A stretch of DNA of 64,000 nucleotides from NCBI RefSeq assembly GCF_049243985.1, contig NC_135379.1:17134001-17198000 (forward strand). Reading direction: 5' to 3'. The DNA comes from Paroedura picta. Taxonomy: Eukaryota; Chordata; Lepidosauria; Squamata; Gekkonidae. A model generated the notes under the pieces. The model was not told where the DNA came from and searched no databases. It saw only the letters and a program-made list of their open reading frames with translations. Both the position numbers and the translations under genes were made by a program. Positions 1-10,518 of the stretch are shown here, piece by piece (position 1 is the first letter of the stretch; each line of letters starts with the position of its first letter).

Positions 1-276
1 CCCCGTTTTTTAAATGTATCAAAGCTGCCCACCAATAAAATTATTCATTGGAACATAAGTGGATTGATCCTCCGGTTTGACAGGGGTCGCCAATACTTCC
101 TGGCTACCCGCCTCCCCGAACTTTCCCCATTCAGCGCTTCCGTATTGTGTTTGTCAATTTCAGTGGGGAGTTAGCATTTAGGGCTGTCAAAGTGCTTTTG
201 GACCAGAGAATCCCCGTTTTTTTGCTGGCAAAGTACACAAACCGCACAAGACAAGGTTAAACAAAGAACACAAAAC

Positions 277-282
277 TTTATT
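277..282 (-). terminator. Poly(A) signal AATAAA of the Harbinger transposase
   Basis: TTTATT on the plus strand reads AATAAA on the minus strand, about two dozen bases past the transposase stop codon. A polyadenylation signal so close to the stop is usual for compact DNA transposons. Confidence 0.5.
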
Positions 283-305
283 CAACAACAGAGTAGGAAA
301 AACAA

Positions 306-1832
306 TTAAACACGCCTCCTGTTTCTGTAGATGTGGGTGGCTATGGCGTCCCGAACCTTGCACCCCTCAGCATATATCCTTTTTCTCCTTGCTTCAGGGA
401 TGTCCTGTGTATCCTGAAGGACTACAGGTTCAGGTTCGTCCTCAGGGAAGGGGATGTTATGTCCCTTGTCCTCGCATATGTTGTGCAAAATCACACATGC
501 GATTATCAGCGGAGTCACATTGTCAATATGTACATGGAGTCGTGACATTAAACAACGGAACCGTGACTTCAAACGTCCAAAGGCACGCTCCACTACATTC
601 CTTGCCCGGGAGTGACTGAGGTTGTAGTGGCTCTGCACGTCCGTCCTTGGCCGCTTGTAGGGAGTCATGAGCCAGCGTCGTAATGGGTAGGCTCCGTCCC
701 CGAGGACCAACGCCGGCACACGCACGCCCTCAATGGTGGCGGTGGGGTTTCCTGGAACAAAGACCCCTTCGTCCATGGCTTTCCTGAGGTTGGATTCCCT
801 GAAAACAAGGGCATCATGCCTCCTGCCACTCCACCCCACCTCGGCATCGATAAACCGGCCGGAGAAGTCCACTGTTCCTTGCAGGAGAACAGAGCAAAAG
901 TCCTTCCTGTTCCCGTACTCTTTTATGCTTCCCCCGGGGGCACGGATAGGGATGTGGCTTCCATCGACGGCCGCAAAACAATGCGGGAATCCAAGCCTGG
1001 TAAACCCGTCCATACTCTGGAATAAGGGAAAGAAAAGAATATAAGCCATTGCATGTCAGCGTGGGGTGTATCGCGTCTTCGTTGCTGACCTGTCAAACAA
1101 GAAAAAAAATTTAAAGGGCAAAGGGGATAGAATGACACTCACCGCTCCAAGCCGGTCTCCGAGGCACACGACTTTGCTGAACAATTCCGCCTCCATGGCG
1201 AGGCAGAACTCCTTAAGGATATCGCCAACCGTAGTGACTCCGAGTCCGAATTGCTGGGCTACTGTCCGGAAGTACTGAGGGGTGGCCAAGTACCACAATG
1301 CGGCAGCCACCCTTTTTTCAACTGGAACGGGGCGCCGCATGCCAGTGACTTGCCTCTCCATGCGGCCACGTAGAGCCTCCACGAGTTCAAAAAATGTCCC
1401 CCTCGACATCCTGAAGTTGGCAATCCAGTGGTCATCATCCCAGCGAGTCCACACAAAATTCTCCCACCAGTCAGAGGATCGTTCGTCCACCCAGAACTGT
1501 CTGGGGAACCGGACCTCTGCCAGAGCTTGCCAGCGTTTCTTGGCCGCCATGGTTACCCTTACAGAACGTCTTCTGCTGCTGGTCAGCATTCCGGGCACCC
1601 GTTCTCGGTACTCCGCGATAGCAGACGTCCGACGCGACAAGGCGGTATTCATGCGCTGGACCACCGCGAGCATGTGAGCCAGCAATTGAAAAATAAGCCT
1701 CTCCATTGCAACGTTGACCTGTGCTGCGGGCAGTAGGCTACGCAAACAAAAGAGTGAGGCCGACCGCGTGTCTGCCCAGGTGCATATAAGCAGGTTACCT
1801 GTGGGCGTGTACTGTGGGCGGGGATTAACCAA
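306..1832 (-). CDS. PIF/Harbinger transposase (HARBI1/ALP1-like nuclease), two exons
   Basis: This is a DDE-type DNA transposase of the Harbinger family, which cuts and joins transposon ends. Exon 1 is 1832-1143 and exon 2 is 1016-306. They are separated by a 126-bp GT-AG intron (1142-1017) with a pyrimidine-rich acceptor ending TTATTCCAG. Both junctions are phase 0 and the joined frame is 466 codons, open to the stop. Residues 95-210 hold the conserved N-terminal region, with a helix-turn-helix around 188-208 (TVAQQFGLGVTTVGDILKEF). The catalytic triad reads as D248 in AAVDGSHIPI, D337 in LGDGAYPL and E373 in NVVERAFGRLKSRF. The first Met is at 1832; later starts (M43 or M95) are also plausible because residues 1-94 match nothing I recognise. 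A minus-strand AATAAA lies 24 bp after the stop. No internal stop is seen, so the copy could encode a working enzyme or a domesticated relative. Confidence 0.85.
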
Positions 1833-2230
1833 TCAAACATGTCAATGCATCTGGTTCCTAGAAAACAATAGAAAACACGTTCCAAGGGCGCCAATGATTG
1901 GACGATAACGCGTTGCTACGGGGTTTCCTGGGTTTTTTAAAAAAAAAGGGAACCCCGACAAGTTCGGCTTTAGGGTCGAGGTCAAAGGTGTGCCTGCAGT
2001 TTGATTGACGGGCACGGGAGGCCAGAAGCGCTAAAAAGGGACCTCCTTTGTAGCGATAAGACGGAGAACCGGAAGCCTGTGGGTTACGAAAGTGGCGAGA
2101 AGTGAAAGTGCCAAATTCCGCAAAAACCGCAGCTGTGCGTTACGGGCACGGCTAGTTACATTTCGCTACTTGAAGTAGCGCTTTCACAAACGGCAACCAA
2201 ATAGCAACTTTGAGCTCTGTGCGAAATGGC

Positions 2231-4375
2231 CCTCAGTGTAGTCAGCATAGCCACAAAATGGATGATATAGAATGACTGTAAATGGAGGCTGTGCCGGTTA
2301 CAAAATGTCAGCCACCTTTTTGCTGTGGTGGCAGCTGATGCACAAACAATATATATTTTTTTAAAAATCTGTATAGCCAATCAAATCTCCAATGGCCAAT
2401 CAGAAACCTTGCTGGGCAAAAGCCGTCTCTGGACCCACTCCATTTTCTACAAACAAATGGCAGGTGCAAGGAAAGGTGGTGATGTGTGCCATGGTGGCCA
2501 CAGGCATCATTTTGGGGTCCAATTGTTTAGCTGTTATTTTTGGCACCCGTTGACATTTCTGGGTGACCTTAAAGGCAACCTCAGAAGGTATATTCTCAGT
2601 GTAAACAACAGATGTGAAATATAATCAAGATTGGCATTACAATACCATCAACTGCTCAATGAAGCACCTTCTTCCATGATGCAGTATCCCCCTGGGCCTT
2701 TCTCTACCCACAATGATAGCAAAATACTGCTTTCAGCTTCCCTGACCACACACTGTCATTGGGTAGATAACAACAAAGATTGTCCTTGGCTATCACACTT
2801 AGATACCTGCTTTCTTATTTCTTCAGCCTAAAGCCTAGATTCCCTACCAGGGTTCTGCAAGAGCTCCCCGGGGGTTATGCAGCCTTTCCCAGAAGTTGGG
2901 ATAGAAGCTGGGATGAGAGGACACTGGAGCCCACTTCCCTTGATGCTCTACAGGCCTTGTCTTTTTCTCCACAATGGAGAAATTGCAAATGATTGATTGC
3001 TTGGCTGGCTCTGACATCTTACTTCAATACCCACTTCATTGAAAGGCCATGCCACCACTTTTGGGGTTCCTCGAAGCTTGAAAAATATTTCAGGTGTTCC
3101 TCCATGGTCAAAAGGTTGAAAAAGGCTGTGACCTAAAGGCTTTCATGGCTGGTGTTTGGTAGTATCACCGGGCAGACTATGGGAGGTGACAGAAGATAAA
3201 TTTGATTTAATCCAGACAATCTGGGAAGCAGAGTAGGTTCCATAACACGATAGCATTTATGTCTCAGAGATAAATCAGGTCCCTAGCACTATGGACTTCA
3301 ATGACAAAGGAAATGCTGTTCTCAAGATTGACTTTCCCTTCTTCTCAGCACTTATATTGTCTATAGAAACACATGCTTTCTCCAACCCTGGAGGACAACC
3401 ATCTATAAAAGGAAATCAAAGAAAAGAAACTGGACAGGGAAAAGGGAAAGCCATCCTTTGACTCTTTACACAAATATCTGAGATTTGGTAGCTAAAGCTA
3501 AAGCTTGAAAGGGCTTAAAAAGAATGGCAGAGCAGGAGACCAAGATAGCTGCTCGTTTTATGGGCAAATGGCCTGGCAGACACAGGGGGGAAAAAATGCT
3601 ACCTAATTAAATCTCACAGCATATTGGGAAGTTTTCAGATCATTACTTTACAGCACAACATGTTTAGCAGTTGTTACTTAGCTATTGCAGAGATCATTAT
3701 CTTCGAAGACCCTGGTCTAGGCAGCCGAACACAGCAAACTGACTGGATCACTGCTTAGCTACAGCCCTTACATGGCTCCCTACAGAGGTTAATTGCACGG
3801 TCTGGTCAATGCAAATTTCCACCCCAGAGCTTGGGAATCTCCCTTGATGGACACTGACTACAAAGAGGTGGTGTCATTAGGTGGCTCTCCTTGAAGAATT
3901 CCGGAGAAAGCTCTGACATAATCATAGATGGAAGTTTGGATGGCTCATTAAAAAAAAAAAAAAAGCTATGCATTCTCGCAACTTGTGATGGGTTGACAAA
4001 TGCAATAAGGAAAATGTAGCCCTGAGCAGGCACATTTTTGGGATAAACTGTTTTCTCTTTCTTCCATGATTGTGTTGCTCTGAGTCAGCTTTTTAAGAAA
4101 CTGGAATGTAATGAACTTTTGATGAACTAAGATAAGGGTGGTTACCTCTAATGAATCATCACGACAGGGGTTACTTTCCGACAGAAACTATCTTTGTACC
4201 ATGAGAATGAATTGAGGCAGGGTTCACTTGTAATTGTTATTTTTCTCTCTATCGATAAAGGAATTAGGTACCTGATCAGTACAGAGCCTATTAAATAAAA
4301 AAGGAATTTGGATTTAGATCCCTACTTAGAAAACTTGACTTTCCAAAATGTAAAGATTAATTTACTCTTCAGACA
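2231..4375. other. Gene-free AT-rich stretch with one hAT-like fragment
   Basis: No coding region is supported here. The piece at about 3055-3135 (TATTTCAGGTGTTCCTCCAT, then a GTTGAAAAAGGCTG end) matches the tail of an element at 39,906-39,961, so it is a fragment of a dispersed hAT-like repeat. The rest looks single-copy with short A runs (3951-3964). Short open frames in this stretch have no recognisable protein features. Confidence 0.5.
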
Positions 4376-4650
4376 TAAAGGTAAAGGTAAAGGTATCCCC
4401 TGTGCAAGCACCAAGTCATGTCTGACCCTTGGGGTGACGCCCTCTAGCATTTTCATGGCAGACTCAATACGGGGTGGTTTGCCATTCCCTTCCCCAGTCA
4501 TTACCGTTTACCCACCAGCAAGCTGGGTACTCATCTTACCGACCTCGGAAGGATGGAAGGCTGAGTCAACCTTGAGCTGGCTGCTGGGATAGAACTCCCA
4601 GCCTCATAGGCAGAGCTTCAGACAGCATGTCACTGCCTTACCACTAATAG
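4376..4650 (-). repeat. tRNA-derived SINE, minus orientation
   Basis: The minus strand begins with a decayed tRNA-like head (A-box-like TAGTGGTAAGGCAG near 4650-4630, B-box-like GGAGTTCTATCCC near 4600). A body that I recognise from squamate genomes follows (CCGAGGTCGGTAAGATGAGT region), and it ends in a TTTACCTTTACC tail. A short piece of the same body recurs near 60,905-60,960. Confidence 0.75.
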
Positions 4651-4734
4651 CAATACAACACCATTCACTGGGAGGAAAACATGCATTTAGCTCCAGCCAC
4701 ATAGTTCTGGAATTAACAGCATGTTAATTAATAG

Positions 4735-5328
4735 CATGACTCTGGTGATGTCAATTGCATTGGCTACCAGTCGAATTCCGGATCAGACTTAAGGTTTTGG
4801 TGATCACCTTTAAGGCCATATGCAGTCTGGACCCAGGGACCACCTCACTGCCTACACCCCCCCAAAGAGCTCTACGCTTCACCATTTCCAACGGGCTGGT
4901 GATCCCTGGCCCCAAAGAAGTGTGTCTGACCTCATAAAGGGCTGCCCTGGCCCCCACCTGGTGGAACAAACTCCCTGAAGAGCTCAGGACCTGAGCTATC
5001 ACAATTCTGCAGGGTCTGCAAAATGAAGCTCTTCCACCAGGCCTTTGGTTGAGATCGACCGAACCAACAGCACCTGCTGGGTTCCCCCTTCCCCATGAAC
5101 AGTTCCTGAACATGCACCAACATATGGGATCATAGTTGACAATATTGTCACCACTGATTTTGGAATAGCTGCGTTGAAGTGCTGTTGAAATTGTTGTTAC
5201 TGGTTGTCGAAGCTACTGTTACTCTTATATTGTTTGAAGCTGTTGAACTGTACTTACCCCTATGCTCCACGTAAACTGCCCTGAACCACAAGGGAGGACA
5301 TTATATAAAACAAACAAATAAATAAAAG
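4735..5328 (+). mobile_element. L2-type LINE, 3' end
   Basis: The plus strand encodes a degraded L2 C-terminus beginning LHWLPVEFRIRLKVLVITFK (4755-4937). A further stretch of family 3' sequence follows, ending in an AAATAAATAAA tail at 5310-5328. The order of protein end, short 3' UTR and simple A-rich repeat is the standard 5'-truncated L2/CR1-group structure. A second tail of the same family sits at 63,640-63,990. Confidence 0.75.
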
Positions 5329-7235
5329 TGAGTGTTTAGCAGCCAGAGCACAAGATGAGGCAGTTGCCTTGAAGTCACCCTAGTGGGATGGCTGTCATAG
5401 AATTATTGCTGCACTGCATTGCTTTATGTAACCCATGGCTAACTGGATCAGCAAAAGACTGATAGGGGATTTGACTCTGCATCCTGCCCTGTACTTGTCT
5501 CATCCTTTCCACTGGGAATACTGAGAATTCAGACCTAGCTGTTTCAGTGAGTGAAGTGGAAACTCGGCATTCAACTGTTAAATGTGCTAGCTTGATTAAA
5601 CTCTACCCCAGGTCTCAAATATCCTAGTTATGCCACTGGAAAAATAGAAACCTCTAAGATGAGGTGTACATTTTCATTTGGTAGAACGGCCCCTCAGCAA
5701 TCTACTGTGTTGTGTTTGCTGATCTATATGCTGAGAAGCTTCATTTTAGAATCCAGGTGACAAGGTATTTTCCACAGGACTAGTAATTACTTCCTTTCTT
5801 GCTGAAATTATTCCCCCAAATATGCCAGTATTTTATTAATGAAACTCTGGAAAATTATTACAGATTTATTTTACCTCTAAGGAAATACAAATGTGTCTAT
5901 TTTTCATCTGGTTCATTCTTCAATGCATTTTTTTTTTTTTTGGTTACGTATGCAGTGAATGATAATGAGCTATGCATTTAAGGAGCAGAGCACACACACA
6001 AAAATAAAAGTATTCCAGCTGCTCTAAGAAGCTAACTGCAGATGTAACAAAATAATTAAAATTAATTAAGTATCAGGTGTGTATTGGGACTGAAGGGAAC
6101 TACAGCAATTGTATGAATAGATGTAACCCATGGCTAAGGAAGCAGGTGGGGAGAAAAAGGAAATGACTGTGTGGACGTGGGGGTCACGGATTCATTAAAG
6201 ACAAAATGACCAAATTCTGTTGCAGGCAGGTATGCAGATTAGCCTGTTTCAGTGGGGTGGCAGACACGGAATCAAAATAAACGAGTAGCACTCTCCAATT
6301 CGTATACATGTGGCCAAGGGTACAGGTTGGATAAGGAAATTACGACAACTCAGGGGAAAGCCAAGGTGACTGGCTCTGTGAGGTGGCTTCACTTGAATTT
6401 GCAGCATGGGAACCAGATAAGCCTATGTTTGTCACTGCAACCACTGTCTGGGTCCAAGCCAAGAGGCAATGCCAAGAGGAATATACCAAGTGTCAAGAAT
6501 GTGGAACTGCTAGTGCTACTGGGATACATCTCACTTTGCTCCTGGCTCTTCTCAAGGGAGGTCCTAGTGATTTGGACAAAAATCTAGTATAAAGCACCAG
6601 AGTCATTGCCCCCCCCCACAAGTGTGGGGAGCCTGTTGCCAAGATAGAAAGCTGAATACAAAACCAATCTTCTCCCCAGAAGGTGACCTGCCACTGTCCT
6701 CTGCTTACCAGCTCCTCGTTTGTACTCACCGTTCAGGGCAGCTCCCTGCCTGTGAAAGCCCAAAGGCACCTACCCCTTTGCAGCTGGCTGGTGGAACCAA
6801 CAAGCCCTGTCCCTTTCTTTTCTGCCATCTGGGAGCTGAGCACGTTTGAGTATATATTTGTCCTCCTTTTCCTTGTTCCCGCCATAGTAGCCATATCACT
6901 TTCAGGTGATGTCAGTTGCAGAGAAGTCACTGCCACCATTGTCTAGCCAAAGGTCATCCAGACAGCCTACTGGAAGGAGGAAGCAGTGCCTGGATGCTGC
7001 CCCAGTGTTACATGGGACAAAATGCTGTCTCCTCCCACCCCCTACTATTGGCAAACTTGAGAAGACTGGCAGACAAAGTCTCCATCACCACCACCACCGC
7101 TCCAGTCCCCATCTCTTAGCTTTGCAAGGTGTTCATGTCCCAGTGGCTGCATTGGTGTCTTCAACAAGGGCCTGGAGGGCAGTTGGCATCCTGAGTCTAC
7201 AGTGGGCAGCAGCTAGGACAGCTAGGCCATGGAAT
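5329..7235. other. Gene-free stretch, mostly single-copy
   Basis: I see no gene, RNA or dated element. A poly-T run lies at 5929-5941 and a short CA repeat at 5991-6000. Open frames at 6.25-7.3 kb overlap on both strands, lack conserved motifs and are treated as chance. Confidence 0.4.
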
Positions 7236-7330
7236 CATACAAACATAGAGTTGGATGAGACCTCCAGGGTCAACTAGTTCAACCCCCTGCAGAATGCAGG
7301 AAATTGCCAAACTGTAACAGAATGCCAAAC
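7236..7330 (-). mobile_element. CR1 LINE 3' end, minus orientation
   Basis: The plus strand reads GAGTTGGATGAGACCTCCAG followed by a 'CTAGTTCAACCCCCTGCAG' stretch. This is the reverse complement of the CR1 3' end found widely in birds and reptiles. The same segment occurs in the opposite orientation at 31,925-32,095 and 53,905-53,960. Confidence 0.7.
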
Positions 7331-7419
7331 TGCTCCTTCTCACATGCTGCCTTACATTTGTTTATGACATCTTACATCTGTGTACATATTAGAACCTAGC
7401 TCATGAGGACTGTCCGCTT

Positions 7420-7680
7420 GTTTTCCCACCGTGCCCCTGACTTCCCGCCACCCACTGGGGGCGCTGCCAGCAGCAGCTGCACAGTGCCATGCCGAGGGGG
7501 AGCCCCAGCCATGGTGGCCGCCGGAGAGCACCAAAAGTAAGCCAGTGGCAGGGCAGCCCCCGAGGCAGCAGCCGGAGAGGAGGACGGGGAGAAGCCACAG
7601 ACCAGTACTGACTGATCCACGGACCAATACCGGTCCCTGGACTGGGAGTTGGGGACAGCTGCTGTAGATGTCCCAGAGTA
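7420..7680. repeat. GC-rich hAT-like non-autonomous element (tentative)
   Basis: This GC- and CpG-rich island in AT-rich sequence ends with CCGGTCCCTGGACTGGGAGT and then TTGGGGACAGCTGCTG. The reverse complement resembles hAT ends of the form CAG-N-TCCCCAAC seen in reptile genomes. I could not pair it with a left terminal repeat or a target duplication, so the family call is an inference. Confidence 0.35.
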
Positions 7681-8120
7681 ATCAATTCCCTCCCCAATGC
7701 TAGTGGTGGTTTTCCTTTCACACTTGATGTGCACTGAAACCCCCTCCCCCTTCCCCTTCCCCTCAGAATTTTCTGCCAACCCTGTTTGAATTTTTAAAAA
7801 TTATTTCAAGGAATGTTGATAATGCAGTGCTGCATAGAAAAAAATGCAGTCTTAAATTTTTTAAAAAACAATCTATGTTTACAGAAACCTCTGACAATCT
7901 CCTCCTTCCTCCATAAAAGACAGACTGATATGTGTGGGGGTTTTTTAGGGAGGGATCTTTATCTGGGATTGTTGGAGAGGGTTGAAGGGTTTTTTAAAAC
8001 TATGTTTTGATTTTGTTGTATTTTTGTTGTTGTTGTTGTGAGCTACCGAGCCAACTGACCTAGGAGTGGTGGCATAAAGGTTCGATAAATAAAAAAATTA
8101 TGAATAACGCTGGACAGGAA

Positions 8121-8189
8121 TGGGGGGGGGAGGGAGGGAGGGAGAGAGAGAGAGAGAGAGAAGAAAAGAACAGAACGGAACAGAACATG
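8121..8189 (+). repeat. GGGA/GA microsatellite
   Basis: A G run passes into AGGG and then AG repeats and a GAACA/GAACG-like tail. It is simple sequence with no other signal. Confidence 0.9.
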
Positions 8190-8399
8190 CTGTTAATGGT
8201 TCCTATATAAATAGAGGATGATGGGACCAAAAAGAATTCATTCATCAGGAAGGGTGACCCTAACACACCAGGTGAAACTAGTTATCCACTTACTTGGCAT
8301 AATTAATGTAGTGAAAATGTGATGAGCAATCCTTCACCTGCAGCTTGAAATGGCATAAGCCATTCCACTGCCTTGGCATCCTCCCCCATCTCATTACCA

Positions 8400-9610
8400 C
8401 CTCATTCTGAACACCTAGGCAAGCAATAATAGAGAGTTAGACGGCATTATTAATGTGAGCAGATATGATGCAGGAAAACCCTCATGCAAACATGACCCTG
8501 GCAGGGCAAGTGAGTCCAGCATTTTCAATTAATTTCTACTCTGGTAGAACCGAGCAGAGTATTTATTTTTTGGAAAGAATGAATTCCGCGGAACAGAATG
8601 CTTGAAAAGAGGGGGAAGAATGTGCGGGATAAACTTATATATTTGATGTTGCTAATTAGCATATATAATTTATTGCATGGTTATTTCTGCTATGCGGTTA
8701 AAGTATTTTCTGGTGGATCCTTTGCTCTTTTCCCTTGCATTTCAATAAGCTGTTTACCAATTAAGCTGTTTACCAATTAAGTCACAGCGAGGTTTATTGG
8801 TCAGTTGTTTAAAAATAGCAGGAATATAGTGGAATGCATGACCATGAGAACTTGAATGTAGTCAGCAATCCATAAAATGTTCTTGGAGTTGGGTTTGGTG
8901 TTTGTTAATCTGTTCATTTGCTTTGCAACGAGATGAGTAACTTTTCCTCTCGCATAAAAAGTAATTCCCAAATGAAATCTCCCTGCTTCCATTTTGGTTA
9001 ATAATTAAGGCATTTCTCCCAAATAAACCCCCATTCAACATCACTGATACTTAAATATAAGATTGGCATTGATTTCAGCGCAGTGTTTGAAGATCTAATT
9101 TAGCTCCAAGCTTTTACTACTGCAGCTCTTCCCAATAGCATATGATGAAACTATATCAGAAAACATTAAATCATAAATTAATATGGGTCATCTGTTAACC
9201 CATCTGCTACTTAGGAACAAAGATGAGAAACATTTCAGAAAGGCTTTTAGATTTCACAGTTCAGAATTTCAAAAGATTTTAAAAGGCAGAGATGGCCATT
9301 TAGCACTCTAAAAGGCCAGGATTTCAAAAATCCGTTCAGAGGTTGGAAATGGAATCAATTCACAGGACAACACTTTTGCTACATAATACTTTTTTTGAGA
9401 ACTGAACCTCAAAAGCCAGTCTGTGGTTCGGTATCTGTCATCCACCATGGACTGAAGTTTGTTGTTTTCACCCACAGACATAACATGGTCATAAGTTGAA
9501 GCAAAATGGAAATCAAACTTCTGGTTCCAAGATTTTGGTTTAAAGCAACAACAAAACACAACCCTGCGACTCCTAGAAGCAGTCTGGGGGTTTCTTTCAG
9601 TGGTTTCTTT
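8400..9610. other. AT-rich single-copy stretch, possible conserved non-coding DNA
   Basis: There is no repeat or gene signature here. The part at about 8,410-8,790 has many homeodomain-type cores (TAATTAGC, ATTAAT, CAATTAA) and an exact tandem copy of TAAGCTGTTTACCAAT (8746-8761 and 8762-8777). This looks more like non-coding regulatory DNA than decayed repeat, but conservation cannot be judged from one sequence. Confidence 0.3.
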
Positions 9611-9619
9611 TCTGGGGGA

Positions 9620-9787
9620 CCTTCGGCTCACCACAGCACTGATAAAGCTGCTCTCTCAGCCTCACCTCCCTCACAGGGTGTCTGTTGTGGGGAGAGGACA
9701 GGGAAGGCAAATGTAAGCCTCTTTGAGACTCCTTCAGGTAGAGAAAAGCGGCATATAAGAACCAACTCTTTTTCTTCCTCTTCTTTT
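9620..9787 (+). repeat. tRNA-derived squamate SINE, 5'-truncated
   Basis: It holds the body and tail of the SINE seen complete at 20,963-21,240: CACAGGGTGTCTGTTGTGGG, then TTTGAGACTCCTTCAGGTAG and AAGCGGCATATAAGAACCAA with a TCTTCCTCTTCTTTTT tail. The tRNA head is missing. Confidence 0.85.
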
Positions 9788-10382
9788 TGTAAGTACAAGA
9801 ACCCTTGTATCAATAAAGTGGGTTTAAATATTTATAAAATAAAATCTCTTCCAAACAAAACTTCAAGTGACTGAAAATCTCATTACTCTTTTTGCTCTTT
9901 CTAATTTAGGATATACACGGCGTCACGGGTAATGAACCAGTCGATAATGAGAATTTGGGACTAATAGGTGACTCAAGCCTTCACAGTGGCAGCAGAAAAC
10001 GATTTCCTCTTGTAATATAAAATAGCCTCCCTGATCCTTTTTAAAGGTGATATTAACCTGATGTTAGCATTTTTACAAAATGTCGGAAATAACAAGTTGT
10101 CTTGCTAGATACATTTTATGAGACACGCTAAAGCTTTGATGCCATGATAAATACATTAGTCTTCAGGGAATCACAAGAATCTACTCTAAACACCATCAGT
10201 ACAATTCACCAGTGAGAGAAAAATAAAACAGGAATTTAAAAAATGTGTTTTCCTGTTACCCCAGACTCCTCTTATTACTTGCAAGGATTAGAAAAATAAA
10301 TTTCATTATTCCATGCATGCTAGCAAATGGGACCAGAAGCCTCATGAAGGAGGGAAAGGAGAATAAAAAGAATGCACTAATT
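9788..10382. other. Gene-free stretch
   Basis: AT-rich sequence without a supported gene, RNA or repeat. Confidence 0.4.
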
Positions 10383-10518
10383 CAGGGGTAGACAAACTGC
10401 GGCCCTCCAGATGTCCATGGACTCCAATTCCCAGAAGCCCCTGCCAGCATTCGCTGGCAGGGGCTTCTGGGAATTGGAGTCCATGGACATCTGGAGGGCC
10501 GCAGTTTGACTACCCCTG
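10383..10518. mobile_element. Palindromic hAT (Buster-like) element, 136 bp, copy A
   Basis: Two arms of about 66 bp are near-perfect reverse complements: CAGGGGTAGACAAACTGCGG at the left and the matching end at the right. They are flanked by a perfect 8-bp target duplication CACTAATT (10375-10382 and 10519-10526). The target has TA in its centre. Both arms share the variant CTCCAATTCCCAGAAGCCCC, which most other copies lack, so this is a distinct subfamily. Confidence 0.93.

Larger units (their letters stand above)
1..2230 (-). mobile_element. PIF/Harbinger DNA transposon, left end possibly outside the window
   Basis: A CpG-rich block stands out from the AT-rich sequence to its right, which begins near 2,230. 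It contains a complete two-exon Harbinger transposase on the minus strand (306-1832) and a minus-strand AATAAA just downstream of the stop (277-282). A short perfect palindrome, CGCTACTT-G-AAGTAGCG, lies at 2164-2180 near the presumed right limit. I could not find convincing terminal inverted repeats or a 3-bp target duplication, so both limits are approximate and the left one may lie before base 1. No second (Myb-like) Harbinger ORF is visible here; in known vertebrate Harbingers that protein is needed for transposition, so this copy may rely on another one. Confidence 0.75.

Noticed and set aside
1-2230. Terminal inverted repeats for the Harbinger element using CCCCGTTTTTT at base 1 and the AACCCCG stretch near 1950
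   Set aside because: The match is short and A/T-dominated and does not give a consistent 3-bp duplication.
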